From Gammaproteobacteria bacterium (GTDB taxonomy: Bacteria > Pseudomonadota > Gammaproteobacteria > RBG-16-57-12): a stretch of 53,971 nucleotides of DNA. The translations under genes were made by a program, and so were the position numbers. Shown here one piece after another: positions 28,842-37,628 of the stretch. The notes beneath the pieces are model-generated. The model had not been told where the DNA came from. It ran no database searches and worked only from the letters and a program-made list of their open reading frames with translations. The stretch covers positions 1 to 53,971 of the forward strand of contig JAFLJP010000075.1 of NCBI GenBank assembly GCA_022712945.1, read 5' to 3'. The first letter of the stretch is position 1, and each line of letters opens with the position of its first letter.

Positions 28842-30068
28842 ATGGCCAAAGATACCAAAAAAAAACTAGACTCTTTTAACTGGGAAGGGCTTAACAAAAA
28901 TGGCCACCCGATTAAAGGAGTAATGGAAGGCATGAGTGTTGCTTTGATTAAAGCGGAGCTGCGTCGCCAGGGTGTCAACCCGACCAAAGTAAAAAAGAAG
29001 CCAAAGCCACTCTTCGGTAGTACGTCTACAAGGAAAATCACCACCAAAGATATCACCATTTTTGCCCGACAGCTGGCCACCATGATGTCTGCTGGCGTGC
29101 CGTTAGTGCAATCCTTTGAAATTGTTGCCAAGGGACATGACAACCCCTCAATGCAAGCACTACTGTTGGTAGTTAAAGGGGATATAGAAGGCGGATTATC
29201 CCTTGGAGACTCACTGGCGAAACACCCAAAACAGTTTGACACCCTGTTTTGCAATTTGGTCGCTGCAGGCGAACAGGCGGGTATCCTTGAAGGACTGCTG
29301 CATCGCCTGTCCACTTACATGGAAAAAAGTGAGGCGATTAAATCAAAAGTGAAAAGCGCCATGTTCTACCCCATTGCAGTCATGGTCATTGCCTTTGTCG
29401 TGACCGCGATCCTGCTAATTTTTGTTGTCCCGCAGTTCCAGTCAATGTTTGAAAACTTTGGTGGAGAACTTCCGGCACTAACCCAATTTGTCGTTGATCT
29501 ATCCGAGTTTTTTCAAGAGACGTGGTATCTGGTTTTTGGTGGCATCGTCGTGCTGGCATTTATTGTGAAAAAACTGAAAGCGGACTCCAAGCAGTTTAAT
29601 CGTCTGCTCGACCGCGTGGTTCTGAAACTCCCGATCATTGGCAATATTCTGGAAAAATCGGTTATTGCCCGTTTTGCCCGCACCCTCTCAACCATGTTTG
29701 CTGCGGGTGTGCCGCTGGTTGAGGCGATGGACACTGTATCAGGGACGGTGGGCAACAGCCTTTACGGCGAGGCCATTGCGGTGATGCGTGATGAGATCGC
29801 CACTGGACAACAACTCACCGTCAGCATGCGCCAAACGGAGCTGTTCCCCAATATGGTATTACAGATGGTCTCCATTGGTGAAGAGACCGGCGCACTGGAT
29901 GGTATGCTGGAAAAAATTGCCGACTTTTATGAGGCGGAGGTTGATGATGCGGTGGATGGACTCACCAGCCTGTTAGAACCCCTCATCATGGCTTTCTTAG
30001 GCGTCATCATCGGTGGCCTCGTTATCGCCATGTACCTGCCCATATTCAAAATGGGGGCCGTTGTTTAA
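28842..30068 (+). CDS. pilC: Type IV pilus inner-membrane platform protein PilC
   Basis: 408 residues: cytoplasmic N-terminal domain, two homologous GSPII_F domains (TIFARQLATMMSAGVPL and IARFARTLSTMFAAGVPL), and three membrane helices near 175-195, 220-240 and 380-400. PilC couples the PilB motor to pilin polymerisation. Duplicated motif GEQAG/GEETGALDGML is intact. Between pilB (5 bp) and pilD (2 bp). Confidence 0.97.
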   Translation: MAKDTKKKLDSFNWEGLNKNGHPIKGVMEGMSVALIKAELRRQGVNPTKVKKKPKPLFGSTSTRKITTKDITIFARQLATMMSAGVPLVQSFEIVAKGHDNPSMQALLLVVKGDIEGGLSLGDSLAKHPKQFDTLFCNLVAAGEQAGILEGLLHRLSTYMEKSEAIKSKVKSAMFYPIAVMVIAFVVTAILLIFVVPQFQSMFENFGGELPALTQFVVDLSEFFQETWYLVFGGIVVLAFIVKKLKADSKQFNRLLDRVVLKLPIIGNILEKSVIARFARTLSTMFAAGVPLVEAMDTVSGTVGNSLYGEAIAVMRDEIATGQQLTVSMRQTELFPNMVLQMVSIGEETGALDGMLEKIADFYEAEVDDAVDGLTSLLEPLIMAFLGVIIGGLVIAMYLPIFKMGAVV

Positions 30069-30070
30069 AC

Positions 30071-30949
30071 ATGGATAGTTTGATTGACGCAATACAGCAA
30101 ACTCCCGGCCTGTTTGTTCTCCTGAGCACACTTATTGGTCTGTTGATTGGTAGTTTTTTAAATGTTGTCATTTACCGTCTGCCAAAGATGATGGAGAACG
30201 AGTGGCGTAGCCAATGTCTCTCATTACTGGAGCCGAAAAAAGAGCAGGCCCCAGTAACCCCCTTGAATCTGGCAACCCCAGGCTCACGCTGTCCACACTG
30301 TGACCACCGGATTCGCCCGTGGGAGAACATTCCACTGCTCAGCTACCTGCTGCTGCGGGGCCGTTGCAGCTCATGCAAAAGCCACATTTCGATTCGCTAC
30401 CCGATCATTGAGTTTGTCTGTGGCCTACTAACCGCGGTGGTTGCCTGGCACTTTGGCTTTGGCTGGCAGGCTCTTGCGGCAATGGTTTTCAGTTGGTCCT
30501 TGATTGCATTAACCATGATCGACTTTGATCATCAACTGCTTCCCGACAACATCACTCTGCCATTACTCTGGCTTGGTTTGCTACTCAGCGTTGGTGGGTT
30601 ATTTGTTGACAGTCACACCAGTTTAATTGGTGCTGCAGCGGGTTACCTTGCGCTCTGGTCGGTTTATTGGTTATTTAAACTACTCACGGGAAAAGAGGGG
30701 ATGGGTTATGGCGACTTCAAACTGCTCGCCGTACTTGGCGCCTGGATGGGCTGGCAGATGCTGCCGGTTATTATTCTTCTCTCCAGTGTGGTGGGGGCAG
30801 TGGTGGGTATTACTCTCATTCTCTCCCGTGGCCGTGATCGCAACATCCCCATCCCCTTTGGTCCCTATCTGGCAGCCGCAGGCTGGTTGGCGCTCATCTG
30901 GGGAGCCGAAATCAACCAGACTTATCTGGAGTTTTCCGGACTTGCCTAA
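30071..30949 (+). CDS. pilD: Prepilin peptidase / N-methyltransferase PilD
   Basis: Inner-membrane aspartic peptidase that cuts prepilin leaders and methylates the new N-terminus. 292 residues, about eight helices. The zinc-binding cytoplasmic loop has two CXXC pairs (CPHC and CSSC, about 76-101). Catalytic Asp residues are in TMIDFDHQLLPD and the GYGDFKLL (GXGD) motif. Substrates in this window would be PilA and PilV. coaE follows after 12 bp, as in pseudomonads. Confidence 0.97.
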   Translation: MDSLIDAIQQTPGLFVLLSTLIGLLIGSFLNVVIYRLPKMMENEWRSQCLSLLEPKKEQAPVTPLNLATPGSRCPHCDHRIRPWENIPLLSYLLLRGRCSSCKSHISIRYPIIEFVCGLLTAVVAWHFGFGWQALAAMVFSWSLIALTMIDFDHQLLPDNITLPLLWLGLLLSVGGLFVDSHTSLIGAAAGYLALWSVYWLFKLLTGKEGMGYGDFKLLAVLGAWMGWQMLPVIILLSSVVGAVVGITLILSRGRDRNIPIPFGPYLAAAGWLALIWGAEINQTYLEFSGLA

Positions 30950-30961
30950 ACAAAACACCAC

Positions 30962-31567
30962 ATGTTAATCATTGGTTTAACCGGTGGTATTGGCTCCGGA
31001 AAGAGCACCGTAACCAAGCTATTTTCTTCCTATGGCGCGCCCATCATTGATGCCGATACCATTGCCCGGCAAGTAACCGCCCCCGGCCAACCGGCACTGC
31101 GTGAGATATGTGCCTTGTTTGGTGAAGAGATCGTTGATGATAGCGGTCAATTGAAACGCAAACAGCTGCGTAAAATTATTTTTTCCAACCAACAAAAGAG
31201 AGTGCAGCTCGAAGCCATTCTGCACCCACTCATTCAACAACGTATGCTGGAGCAAGCAGCCATGGCAAGCCACCGTGCTGCTTACGCTATCCTGAGCATT
31301 CCGCTACTGCTGGAGAGTGGCTGGCAACATCTGCTGGATCGTATTCTGGTCATCGATGTCAACGAACGGAGCCAACTGCAACGTACCATGCAGCGAGACA
31401 ATATCGATAAAAAAACAGCACAAACGATCATCGATACTCAAATTAACCGCCAGGATCGTCTATTGGCGGCAGATGACATTATTGACAACGAAGGCCGTAT
31501 CGATGAGTTACAACAGCAGGTACAGCAGCTACATCAAAAATACCAACAGTTGCGCCATCATCATTAA
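30962..31567 (+). CDS. coaE: Dephospho-CoA kinase CoaE
   Basis: Last step of coenzyme A synthesis. 201 residues with the P-loop GLTGGIGSGKST at residues 5-16, DADTIARQV, and the lid region DNIDKKTAQTIIDTQ. Position after pilD is conserved in many gammaproteobacteria. Followed by a 99-bp gap before zapD in which no strong terminator is seen. Confidence 0.97.
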   Translation: MLIIGLTGGIGSGKSTVTKLFSSYGAPIIDADTIARQVTAPGQPALREICALFGEEIVDDSGQLKRKQLRKIIFSNQQKRVQLEAILHPLIQQRMLEQAAMASHRAAYAILSIPLLLESGWQHLLDRILVIDVNERSQLQRTMQRDNIDKKTAQTIIDTQINRQDRLLAADDIIDNEGRIDELQQQVQQLHQKYQQLRHHH

Positions 31568-31666
31568 CCCCCTCCCGAACAAAAGCACACAACATTTGTC
31601 AGCAAGCCCAAAGTATTAGACAATCGTGCCATAACAGGCACCACCACATCATTACCGGGTATATTT

Positions 31667-32440
31667 GTGCAAAAAATGGTCTATTACGAGCAACCACTGA
31701 ATGAAAGGGTACGTACCCTGCTTCGTCTGGAGCTGCTGTTCCAACAGAGTGATCACTTTCTTGCTGGCGGTACCTGCTGGGACAGTCGTGGTGCCCTGAG
31801 TGCTTTGATCGACATCCTTGAAATTCTCAACCGTGCTGACCTGAAAACCGAATATATCAAGGAGATGGAGCGCCAAAGTAACGCCTTGGCACGACTGAAA
31901 AAACGGCCGGGGGTTGATGAAAAACAGCTTGATACTATTCTTCAGCAATTGGAACGTTACTCTGATCAACTGCTTGGCATCAGCGGCGTATTGGGGCAGG
32001 AGTTGCGTCAAAATGAACTGATCAATGCGATCAAACAACGATCAACCATTGCCGGCGGCACCTGCGACTTTGATTTGCCAATGCTGCATCACTGGCTGGA
32101 ACGCTCAATTGAAAACCGCCAGTATGATCTTAAAACATGGCACCAGCTTCTGCGTCCGGTACGCTACGCCAACGATCTGTTGATCAAACTGATTCGTGAA
32201 GGTGCATCACCACAGCTGGAGGTAGCTCATAGCGGATTTTTTCAGCAGGCACTGGACAGCAGTAGCTCCTACCAAATGATTCGAATCGGTGTCGATTCGA
32301 ATGACAACACTTTTCCCGAGGTAAGCGGTGGACGCCATCGCTTTACTGTTCGCTTCATGGCGGCATCAATCACCTCACGACCCAAACAGGTCGATAACGA
32401 TGTTAATTTTCAACTAACTTTGAGTAGATCAGGATCATGA
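31667..32440 (+). CDS. zapD: Cell division protein ZapD
   Basis: FtsZ-bundling protein that stabilises the Z ring. 257 residues; the start resembles the family ([21 protein letters not shown]), the middle has the helical [19 protein letters not shown] segment, and the C-terminus a beta domain. The start is either the GTG at 31667 (MQKMVYYEQ) or the ATG at 31676; family length favours the GTG slightly. Its stop overlaps yacG by 4 bp, the conserved coaE-zapD-yacG order. Its partner FtsZ is encoded at 43.5-44.6 kb. Confidence 0.93.
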   Translation: MQKMVYYEQPLNERVRTLLRLELLFQQSDHFLAGGTCWDSRGALSALIDILEILNRADLKTEYIKEMERQSNALARLKKRPGVDEKQLDTILQQLERYSDQLLGISGVLGQELRQNELINAIKQRSTIAGGTCDFDLPMLHHWLERSIENRQYDLKTWHQLLRPVRYANDLLIKLIREGASPQLEVAHSGFFQQALDSSSSYQMIRIGVDSNDNTFPEVSGGRHRFTVRFMAASITSRPKQVDNDVNFQLTLSRSGS

Positions 32441-32622
32441 GCATCAGCGAAGTAAAGTGTCCCACCTGTGAAAAAAAAGTCGCCTGGGAGCCTCAATCAC
32501 ACTGGCGACCTTTTTGCAGCGAGCGCTGCAAGTTAATTGATTTAGGTGAGTGGGCCAGTGAAGGCCACCGTATTGCGGGTGAACCTGCGCCTGAAAACCC
32601 ACACCTTGACAAAGAGCATTAG
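32437..32622 (+). CDS. yacG: DNA gyrase inhibitor YacG
   Basis: 61-residue zinc protein with four cysteines: [10 protein letters not shown] and [14 protein letters not shown]. YacG binds gyrase in Escherichia coli and inhibits it. ATGA overlap with zapD. Its TAG stop shares its last base with the first base of the palindromic element that follows. Confidence 0.94.
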   Translation: MSISEVKCPTCEKKVAWEPQSHWRPFCSERCKLIDLGEWASEGHRIAGEPAPENPHLDKEH

Positions 32623-32780
32623 GGATGTAGAAGAAGTTAAAGTACCGTTATTACGCCGAATTTTTGTTCACCCTATTTAGGCCGGTATTGGGCGCATAGT
32701 GAGCTACGCAACGAATACCGGCCTAGATAGGGTGGGCAAAAAGACAAGTAAGAGCGGTATTTTAATAAATTCTACATCCC
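32622..32780. mobile_element. 159-bp palindromic MITE between convergent genes
   Basis: The ends GGGATGTAGAA (32622-32632) and TTCTACATCCC (32770-32780) are perfect inverted repeats. The arms pair imperfectly over nearly their whole length, including CACCCTATTTAGGCCGGTATT (32669-32689, with one extra base beyond the 20-base core) against 32714-32734 with one mismatch; the loop is about 24 nt. The triplet TTA flanks both sides (32619-32621 and 32781-32783), consistent with a 3-bp TNA target duplication as made by several IS5-family groups. It lies exactly between the stops of yacG and the Nudix gene. As a long hairpin it may also end transcription from both sides. Confidence 0.8.
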
Positions 32781-33749
32781 TTAGCTATCAAGTGGTGTAA
32801 AATTCCACAGCGCGCTGATCGCCGCAATACCCTGCCCACCCTGTTGGCGTGCCTTGTTTTCCATCGAGGCGTCCATCCCGCCCAGCGCATAAACCGGTAT
32901 CGGCACATCGGCCACTAGCGATGAAAACTGCTGCCAACCGAGCGGTTGATCGCCGGGGTGCGTCGTCGTCGCCTGTACCGGTGAAAGCAGAGCAAAATCC
33001 GCTTTAATCCGTACTGCGTGATCAAGCTGTTCCAAGGTATGGCAAGAGACCCCCAGTAACTTATCCAGTACAATTGGGCGATTGTCGAATGCCGCACTGT
33101 GGCGACTACTGAGCTGAATACCATCCGCCTCTGGCAGCGCCTCCAGCAGTGATGGTTCACCATTCAACAGTAATTTGGCACCAAATTGATGACACAGTGA
33201 GAGAGCCCGCTTTGCCAGTAGTAAAAACCCCTCATCATCCAGCCCCTTGGCTCGTAGCTGAACCAGCTTAATCCCCCGCACCAGCGCACTCTCAAGTTTT
33301 TGCAGAAACAGTTCAGGCTCATCGACTGGCTTACCGGTGATCATATAACACGAAGGTAATCGTATTGCGGTGATAATCGCCCGGTTCGCTTCAGGAAAAG
33401 TGAACTCACCCAATTGCGCCTCGCTTACCCAGGCGATCGGCTGCCCCTCTTGCCCAAGGGGGTCACCAGTGAATTGCATCACCTGCCAGACATTCAATAC
33501 CACATGATATTCCGAATACTCAAAGGGGATCACAATCAACGGCTCCGCCTGCGTTACCTCAATTGCCAGTTCCTCTTTCAATTCACGGTAAAGTGCCTGC
33601 TCTGTGCTCTCATTTGACTCAACCTTGCCACCGGGAAACTCCCAACAGCCGCCTTGGTGAAGATGATCAGGGCGCTGGGCAATTAACAGCTCACCTTTTT
33701 CGTTGCGAACAACCCCCACAGCAACGTGTACCACTCGTTTTTCACTCAC
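32781..33749 (-). CDS. Nudix hydrolase fused to a ThiE-like domain
   Basis: 322 residues. Residues 1-130 are a MutT-type Nudix domain with the full box (GGKVESNESTEQALYRELKEEL split by length here: starts GGKVESNEST, ends RELKEEL), likely cleaning 8-oxo-dGTP. Residues 135-320 resemble thiamine-phosphate synthase (LVQLRAKGLD, GVSCHTLEQLDHA, YALGGMD), but the usual Asn-Asp of ThiE reads NGEPSLL, so catalysis by this half is doubtful. The same fusion is known in pseudomonads next to argJ/secA. It starts 3 bp after argJ and was probably cotranscribed with it. The stop touches the TTA duplication of the palindromic element. Confidence 0.88.
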   Translation of the reverse strand: MSEKRVVHVAVGVVRNEKGELLIAQRPDHLHQGGCWEFPGGKVESNESTEQALYRELKEELAIEVTQAEPLIVIPFEYSEYHVVLNVWQVMQFTGDPLGQEGQPIAWVSEAQLGEFTFPEANRAIITAIRLPSCYMITGKPVDEPELFLQKLESALVRGIKLVQLRAKGLDDEGFLLLAKRALSLCHQFGAKLLLNGEPSLLEALPEADGIQLSSRHSAAFDNRPIVLDKLLGVSCHTLEQLDHAVRIKADFALLSPVQATTTHPGDQPLGWQQFSSLVADVPIPVYALGGMDASMENKARQQGGQGIAAISALWNFTPLDS

Positions 33750-33752
33750 ACG

Positions 33753-34973
33753 CTAACTCCTGTATTCCGCATTAATTCTGACGTAGTCATAGCTAAAATC
33801 ACAGCTCCAGACCGTACACTGTTTGTCACCACGAGCCAGTTTGATTGTAATGGTAATCTCATCTTCATCCATCACCTGTTGCCCCAACTGTTCGGTATAG
33901 CTCTCAGATCGGGAACCCTTTTCAACAATACAGAGGTCTCCCAGGTAGATCGCTATATTGTCTAAAATCAGCTGATCAATACCGGCTCGACCCACCGCAG
34001 CAAGAATGCGCCCCCAGTTTGGATCGCTGGCAAAAAAAGCGGTCTTGACCAGTGGCGAGTGGGCGACGGTATAGGCAACTGCTTGAGCCTCTGCATCATT
34101 TTTCGCGCCTTGAACATCGACGGTGATCAACTTTGTTGCACCTTCGCCATCGCGGACAATTTTTTGTGCCAGCTGCTCAAAAACATCAGTCAATGCAGAG
34201 AACAGTGCTCGATAACGAGGATCATTCTCATTACTCAGTTCAGGCAAGGTGCTCTCACCGGTGGCGATTAACATGCAGGCATCATTGGTCGAGGTATCCC
34301 CGTCCACGGTAATTCGATTGAAAGAGCGGTTAACCAACTGTTTCAAACATTGCGTTAACAGCGGTTGGGCAATCGCTGCATCGGTGGCAATATAAGCCAG
34401 CATTGTCGCCATATCGGGGCGAATCATCCCTGACCCCTTAGAGATACCGGTAATCGTCACCCCATGCCCATCAACCTCAACATGACAAGAGACCCCTTTG
34501 GCCACCGTATCTGTCGTCAAAATACCCCAGGCGGCATCGGCCCAACCAGCGGGTGCTAGATTGGCAAACGCCTCGGGCAATACCGCTTCAATCTTATCAA
34601 CCGGGAGAGTTTCACCAATCACTCCGGTTGAAAAAGGCAAAACCTGAGTTACCTCACAGCCAGCGACACCGGCAAGTGCATCACAACTGCGCTGTGCCGC
34701 CTGCATGCCCGATTCGCCCATGCCTGCGTTGGCATTTCCGGTATTGATCAACAGATAACGGGGCTGGCTCTCACGCAGATGTCGCCGGGCAATAGTGACC
34801 GGTGCCGCACAAAAGGCATTTCGTGTAAAAGCCCCCACACAACGGCTCTGCTCCGATAGCTCGATCAGGACTAGATCATCTCGACCAGCCGTTTTTATCC
34901 CCGCACTCACTGTCGCTAAACGCACACCGCCTACAGGCAACATATCGGGTAATTCGGTTGCACCAATTGCCAT
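33753..34973 (-). CDS. argJ: Bifunctional ornithine acetyltransferase / N-acetylglutamate synthase ArgJ
   Basis: Recycles the acetyl group in arginine synthesis and may also make N-acetylglutamate. About 406 residues. The self-cleavage site is in KGSGMIRPDMATMLAYIATDA, where Thr near residue 190 becomes the nucleophile of the beta chain. The start is the ATG at 34973 with AAGGAG 7 bp upstream; a TTG 6 bp earlier overlaps that ribosome site. argJ usually adjoins secA in related genomes; here a two-component system and lipoprotein gene separate them. Confidence 0.96.
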   Translation of the reverse strand: MAIGATELPDMLPVGGVRLATVSAGIKTAGRDDLVLIELSEQSRCVGAFTRNAFCAAPVTIARRHLRESQPRYLLINTGNANAGMGESGMQAAQRSCDALAGVAGCEVTQVLPFSTGVIGETLPVDKIEAVLPEAFANLAPAGWADAAWGILTTDTVAKGVSCHVEVDGHGVTITGISKGSGMIRPDMATMLAYIATDAAIAQPLLTQCLKQLVNRSFNRITVDGDTSTNDACMLIATGESTLPELSNENDPRYRALFSALTDVFEQLAQKIVRDGEGATKLITVDVQGAKNDAEAQAVAYTVAHSPLVKTAFFASDPNWGRILAAVGRAGIDQLILDNIAIYLGDLCIVEKGSRSESYTEQLGQQVMDEDEITITIKLARGDKQCTVWSCDFSYDYVRINAEYRS

Positions 34974-35011
34974 CAGCAACTCCTTAAAAGTCTCTATGAA
35001 AATGTAGTTAA

Positions 35012-35070
35012 GGAACGAGCACGGAATAACTTCTGCGTCATAATCGCATAAGTTATTCCGTGCTCGTTCC
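35012..35070. repeat. Short hairpin element in the argJ / two-component divergent region
   Basis: A perfect inverted repeat of 22 bp: the left arm 35011-35032 starts AGGAACGAGCACGG, the right arm is 35050-35071, and four more pairs extend inside after a mismatch. If the ends are taken as GGAACG, the flanks read TAA on both sides (35009-35011 and 35071-35073), again a TNA-like duplication, though one of these pairs is also part of the palindrome. It lies between argJ (minus) and the kinase gene (plus). It could be a REP/MITE-type insertion or, less likely, an operator; it has no T-run and is no clear terminator. Confidence 0.65.
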
Positions 35071-35120
35071 TAAACGGGTACTAATGATACACTGGTCGAT
35101 CAACTTTACCCACGCTAGAA

Positions 35121-36242
35121 ATGGTCGGCATGAAAAAACATCTCTATTCACTGACTTATGTCTTTTTCAATTTTTCACCCAAAGTGCAGTGGGCAATTAT
35201 CATCCTGCTACTCACCAGTATCACCATTGCCCATAACAGCATGCAGATTCCTGATATGTCACTGCTGATGGTGGTCACACAAAAGCTGTTTTTCATTCCG
35301 GTGATTCTGGCGGGCTTTATCTCCGGTGCGCTGGGTGGAACGATGGTTGCCATCGTTGCCGCCACACTCTACCCCCATTATCTGGTACCGCATCTCCACA
35401 GTGAATATATGTTCAGCATTCCAGTCATCAGCGACATGGTACTGCTGGTTGTTGTGGGTCTCACTACCGGTTGGTTGAGTGATCGAATCAAAGAAGAGCT
35501 GGAGCGCCATCGCCGCACCGCAAAACAGCGAGACCAGGCGTTGCAAGAGCTGACTCACAGCTACGAGCGTGCCAAACGTTCCGAGCAGCTTGCTGCACTC
35601 GGCCAGATGGCTGCTGGCATTGCCCACGAGGTGCGCAACCCACTCACCAGCATGCAAGGGGCCGTTGACCTGCTTAAACGCAGCATCAACAGCAATCCGG
35701 AAAGAGCCGACACCCTGCTCAATCGACTTGAAAAAGAGATTGCTCGTCTGGATGACATTACCAAACATGTTTTGCAATACGCTCGCCCACCCAAAGCCTC
35801 GCTGAACCCGATCAACCCCCTCAATCTCTGCAACGATGTACTGGAGACCGCCAGGCCACAGGCACAAAGCCAGGGAATATCACTAAAATTCACTCAAGCA
35901 CACTCAGCCAATACGCAAATTCGTGGTGACCGTGACCAACTGCAGCAAGTGATACTCAACCTTGTTTTAAATGCGTTGCAGTTTGCAGACCCTCACAGTA
36001 CTGTCAGCATGAATTCATCACTGGATGAAAACAACTGGTACCTGATCATCAGCAACCATGGCCCAGCCATTAGCGAGAAAGATCAACAACATATATTCGA
36101 ACCTTTCTTTACCACCCATGCCGAAGGCACCGGCCTTGGTCTGGCAATTGGGGCAAGAATTATTGAGGCGCATGATGGTACACTCACCTGTCAAAGCACC
36201 GACGGCGTCACCCGCTTCACACTGACCATAGCAAGGGCATAA
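35121..36242 (+). CDS. Membrane sensor histidine kinase, NtrB/AtoS type
   Basis: 373 residues: about four hydrophobic helices in the first 120 residues with short loops, a coiled-coil-like linker (KEELERHRRTAKQRDQALQE), the phosphoacceptor motif AAGIAHEVRNPLTSM with His near 167, and a HATPase domain (LNLVLNALQFA, FFTTHAEGTGLGLAIGARII). No periplasmic sensor domain of size is seen, so the signal is probably membrane or redox related. The start at 35121 or 35130 is not decided by a ribosome site. Next gene starts after 1 base. Function inferred from class only. Confidence 0.85.
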   Translation: MVGMKKHLYSLTYVFFNFSPKVQWAIIILLLTSITIAHNSMQIPDMSLLMVVTQKLFFIPVILAGFISGALGGTMVAIVAATLYPHYLVPHLHSEYMFSIPVISDMVLLVVVGLTTGWLSDRIKEELERHRRTAKQRDQALQELTHSYERAKRSEQLAALGQMAAGIAHEVRNPLTSMQGAVDLLKRSINSNPERADTLLNRLEKEIARLDDITKHVLQYARPPKASLNPINPLNLCNDVLETARPQAQSQGISLKFTQAHSANTQIRGDRDQLQQVILNLVLNALQFADPHSTVSMNSSLDENNWYLIISNHGPAISEKDQQHIFEPFFTTHAEGTGLGLAIGARIIEAHDGTLTCQSTDGVTRFTLTIARA

Positions 36243-36243
36243 C

Positions 36244-37593
36244 ATGTCAGAACCTCTCATTTTAATCGCAGACGATGACCCCGGCATTCGTGAAGTACTG
36301 GCCTTTCAACTGGAAGATGCAGGCTACCGTGTACTACAAGCCTGCCACGGCACCGAGGCGCTCAAGATTTACCAGCAACAGCAACCTGACCTGCTACTAA
36401 CCGACCTGCGCATGCCAATCAAAGATGGACATGCACTGCTCCAATCGGTACTCAAAATTGATCCGTTTGCCACCGTCATCGTCATGACCGCCTACGCCAG
36501 TGTTGAAGCAGCGGTCGACATCATGAAAACTGGAGCCTTTGATTTTTTGGTCAAGCCCTTCAAGGAAGAGGAGGTGCTCTCCACCCTGGAGCGCGGTATC
36601 CAGGTCGCACAATTGAAAGGAGAAAACAAACGGCTGCGCCAAGCGTTGCAAGAGACACAAAATGGTGAGTTACAGAGCCGTTCAGATAAAATGCATCACC
36701 TTTACCAGCAGGCCCACAGCATTGCCGATACCGATGCCAATGTTTTAATTAACGGTGAGACCGGTACCGGCAAAGAACACCTGGCACAGAGCATTCACCG
36801 CCACTCACACCGAGTTGATAATGCGTGGATCGTGGTTAACTGCGGCGCACTACCCGAGCAACTGGTCGAAGCCGAGCTTTTTGGGCACACCAAGGGCGCT
36901 TTCACCGGAGCAAGCCAAGCGCGGGAAGGGCGTATTGCTTCTGCTGACAACGGCACACTGCTACTTGATGAAATTGGTGACCTGCCACTCAATGCCCAGG
37001 TGAAACTGTTACGTTTTTTGCAGGAGGGTGAGATCCAGGCGATCGGAGCCGATGCCCCCCGTCATGTGGATGTGCGCGTGATTGCCGCGACCCACAAAGA
37101 TCTACACAGTATGATGAAAGAAGGCACCTTCCGGGAGGATCTTTACTACCGCCTGAGCGTCATCACCCTGCATCTGCCGGCCCTGCGCGAACGCCGGGAA
37201 GACATTATGCCGCTGGCGAATATGTTTCTTGGACAGTCAGCCGCCAGCCACAACCGGGAGCCTGCCGCCTTCACACCCGCCGGAGCCAAACTGATTGAAA
37301 ACTTTGGTTGGCCTGGTAATGTGCGTCAACTGAAAAACCTCTGTGAACGCTGGGCACTGCTCTATGCTAAAAAAGAGTTAACCCCGGATATTTTACAGGT
37401 TGACCTCGCCAGTAATCCACAATCGAACCATTGGGAGCTACCCCCTGAAGGGGTCGATCTGGCCGAGTTAGAGCAGCAATTAATCGAACAGGCGCTCTCC
37501 CGAACCCAGGGCAACAAAACCCAGGCCGCGCGACTGCTGGGTATCAGTCGACACACCCTTGATTACCGCCTCGATAAATACAAGATGAAATGA
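36244..37593 (+). CDS. Sigma-54-dependent response regulator, NtrC family
   Basis: 449 residues: receiver domain (ILIADDDPGIRE; phosphoacceptor Asp near 54 in LLLTDLRMPIKDG; Lys in VKPFKEEE), AAA+ domain with GETGTGKE, an intact GAFTGA loop (GHTKGAFTGASQ), GTLLLDEIGDLP, and a Fis-type helix-turn-helix at the C-terminus (NKTQAARLLGISRHTLDYR). Paired with the kinase upstream. Its target promoter is not evident in the window; no sigma-54 motif was seen directly in front of the following lipoprotein gene, whose ribosome site lies just past the regulator's stop. Confidence 0.9.
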   Translation: MSEPLILIADDDPGIREVLAFQLEDAGYRVLQACHGTEALKIYQQQQPDLLLTDLRMPIKDGHALLQSVLKIDPFATVIVMTAYASVEAAVDIMKTGAFDFLVKPFKEEEVLSTLERGIQVAQLKGENKRLRQALQETQNGELQSRSDKMHHLYQQAHSIADTDANVLINGETGTGKEHLAQSIHRHSHRVDNAWIVVNCGALPEQLVEAELFGHTKGAFTGASQAREGRIASADNGTLLLDEIGDLPLNAQVKLLRFLQEGEIQAIGADAPRHVDVRVIAATHKDLHSMMKEGTFREDLYYRLSVITLHLPALRERREDIMPLANMFLGQSAASHNREPAAFTPAGAKLIENFGWPGNVRQLKNLCERWALLYAKKELTPDILQVDLASNPQSNHWELPPEGVDLAELEQQLIEQALSRTQGNKTQAARLLGISRHTLDYRLDKYKMK

Positions 37594-37628
37594 ACAGGGT
37601 AGGCAACAACCCCCCAAAGGAGTCTTTA

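Noticed and set aside
31628..31643. Small hairpin GTGCC/GGCAC before zapD
   Set aside because: Five-bp stem with no T-run and no regulatory context; likely chance.
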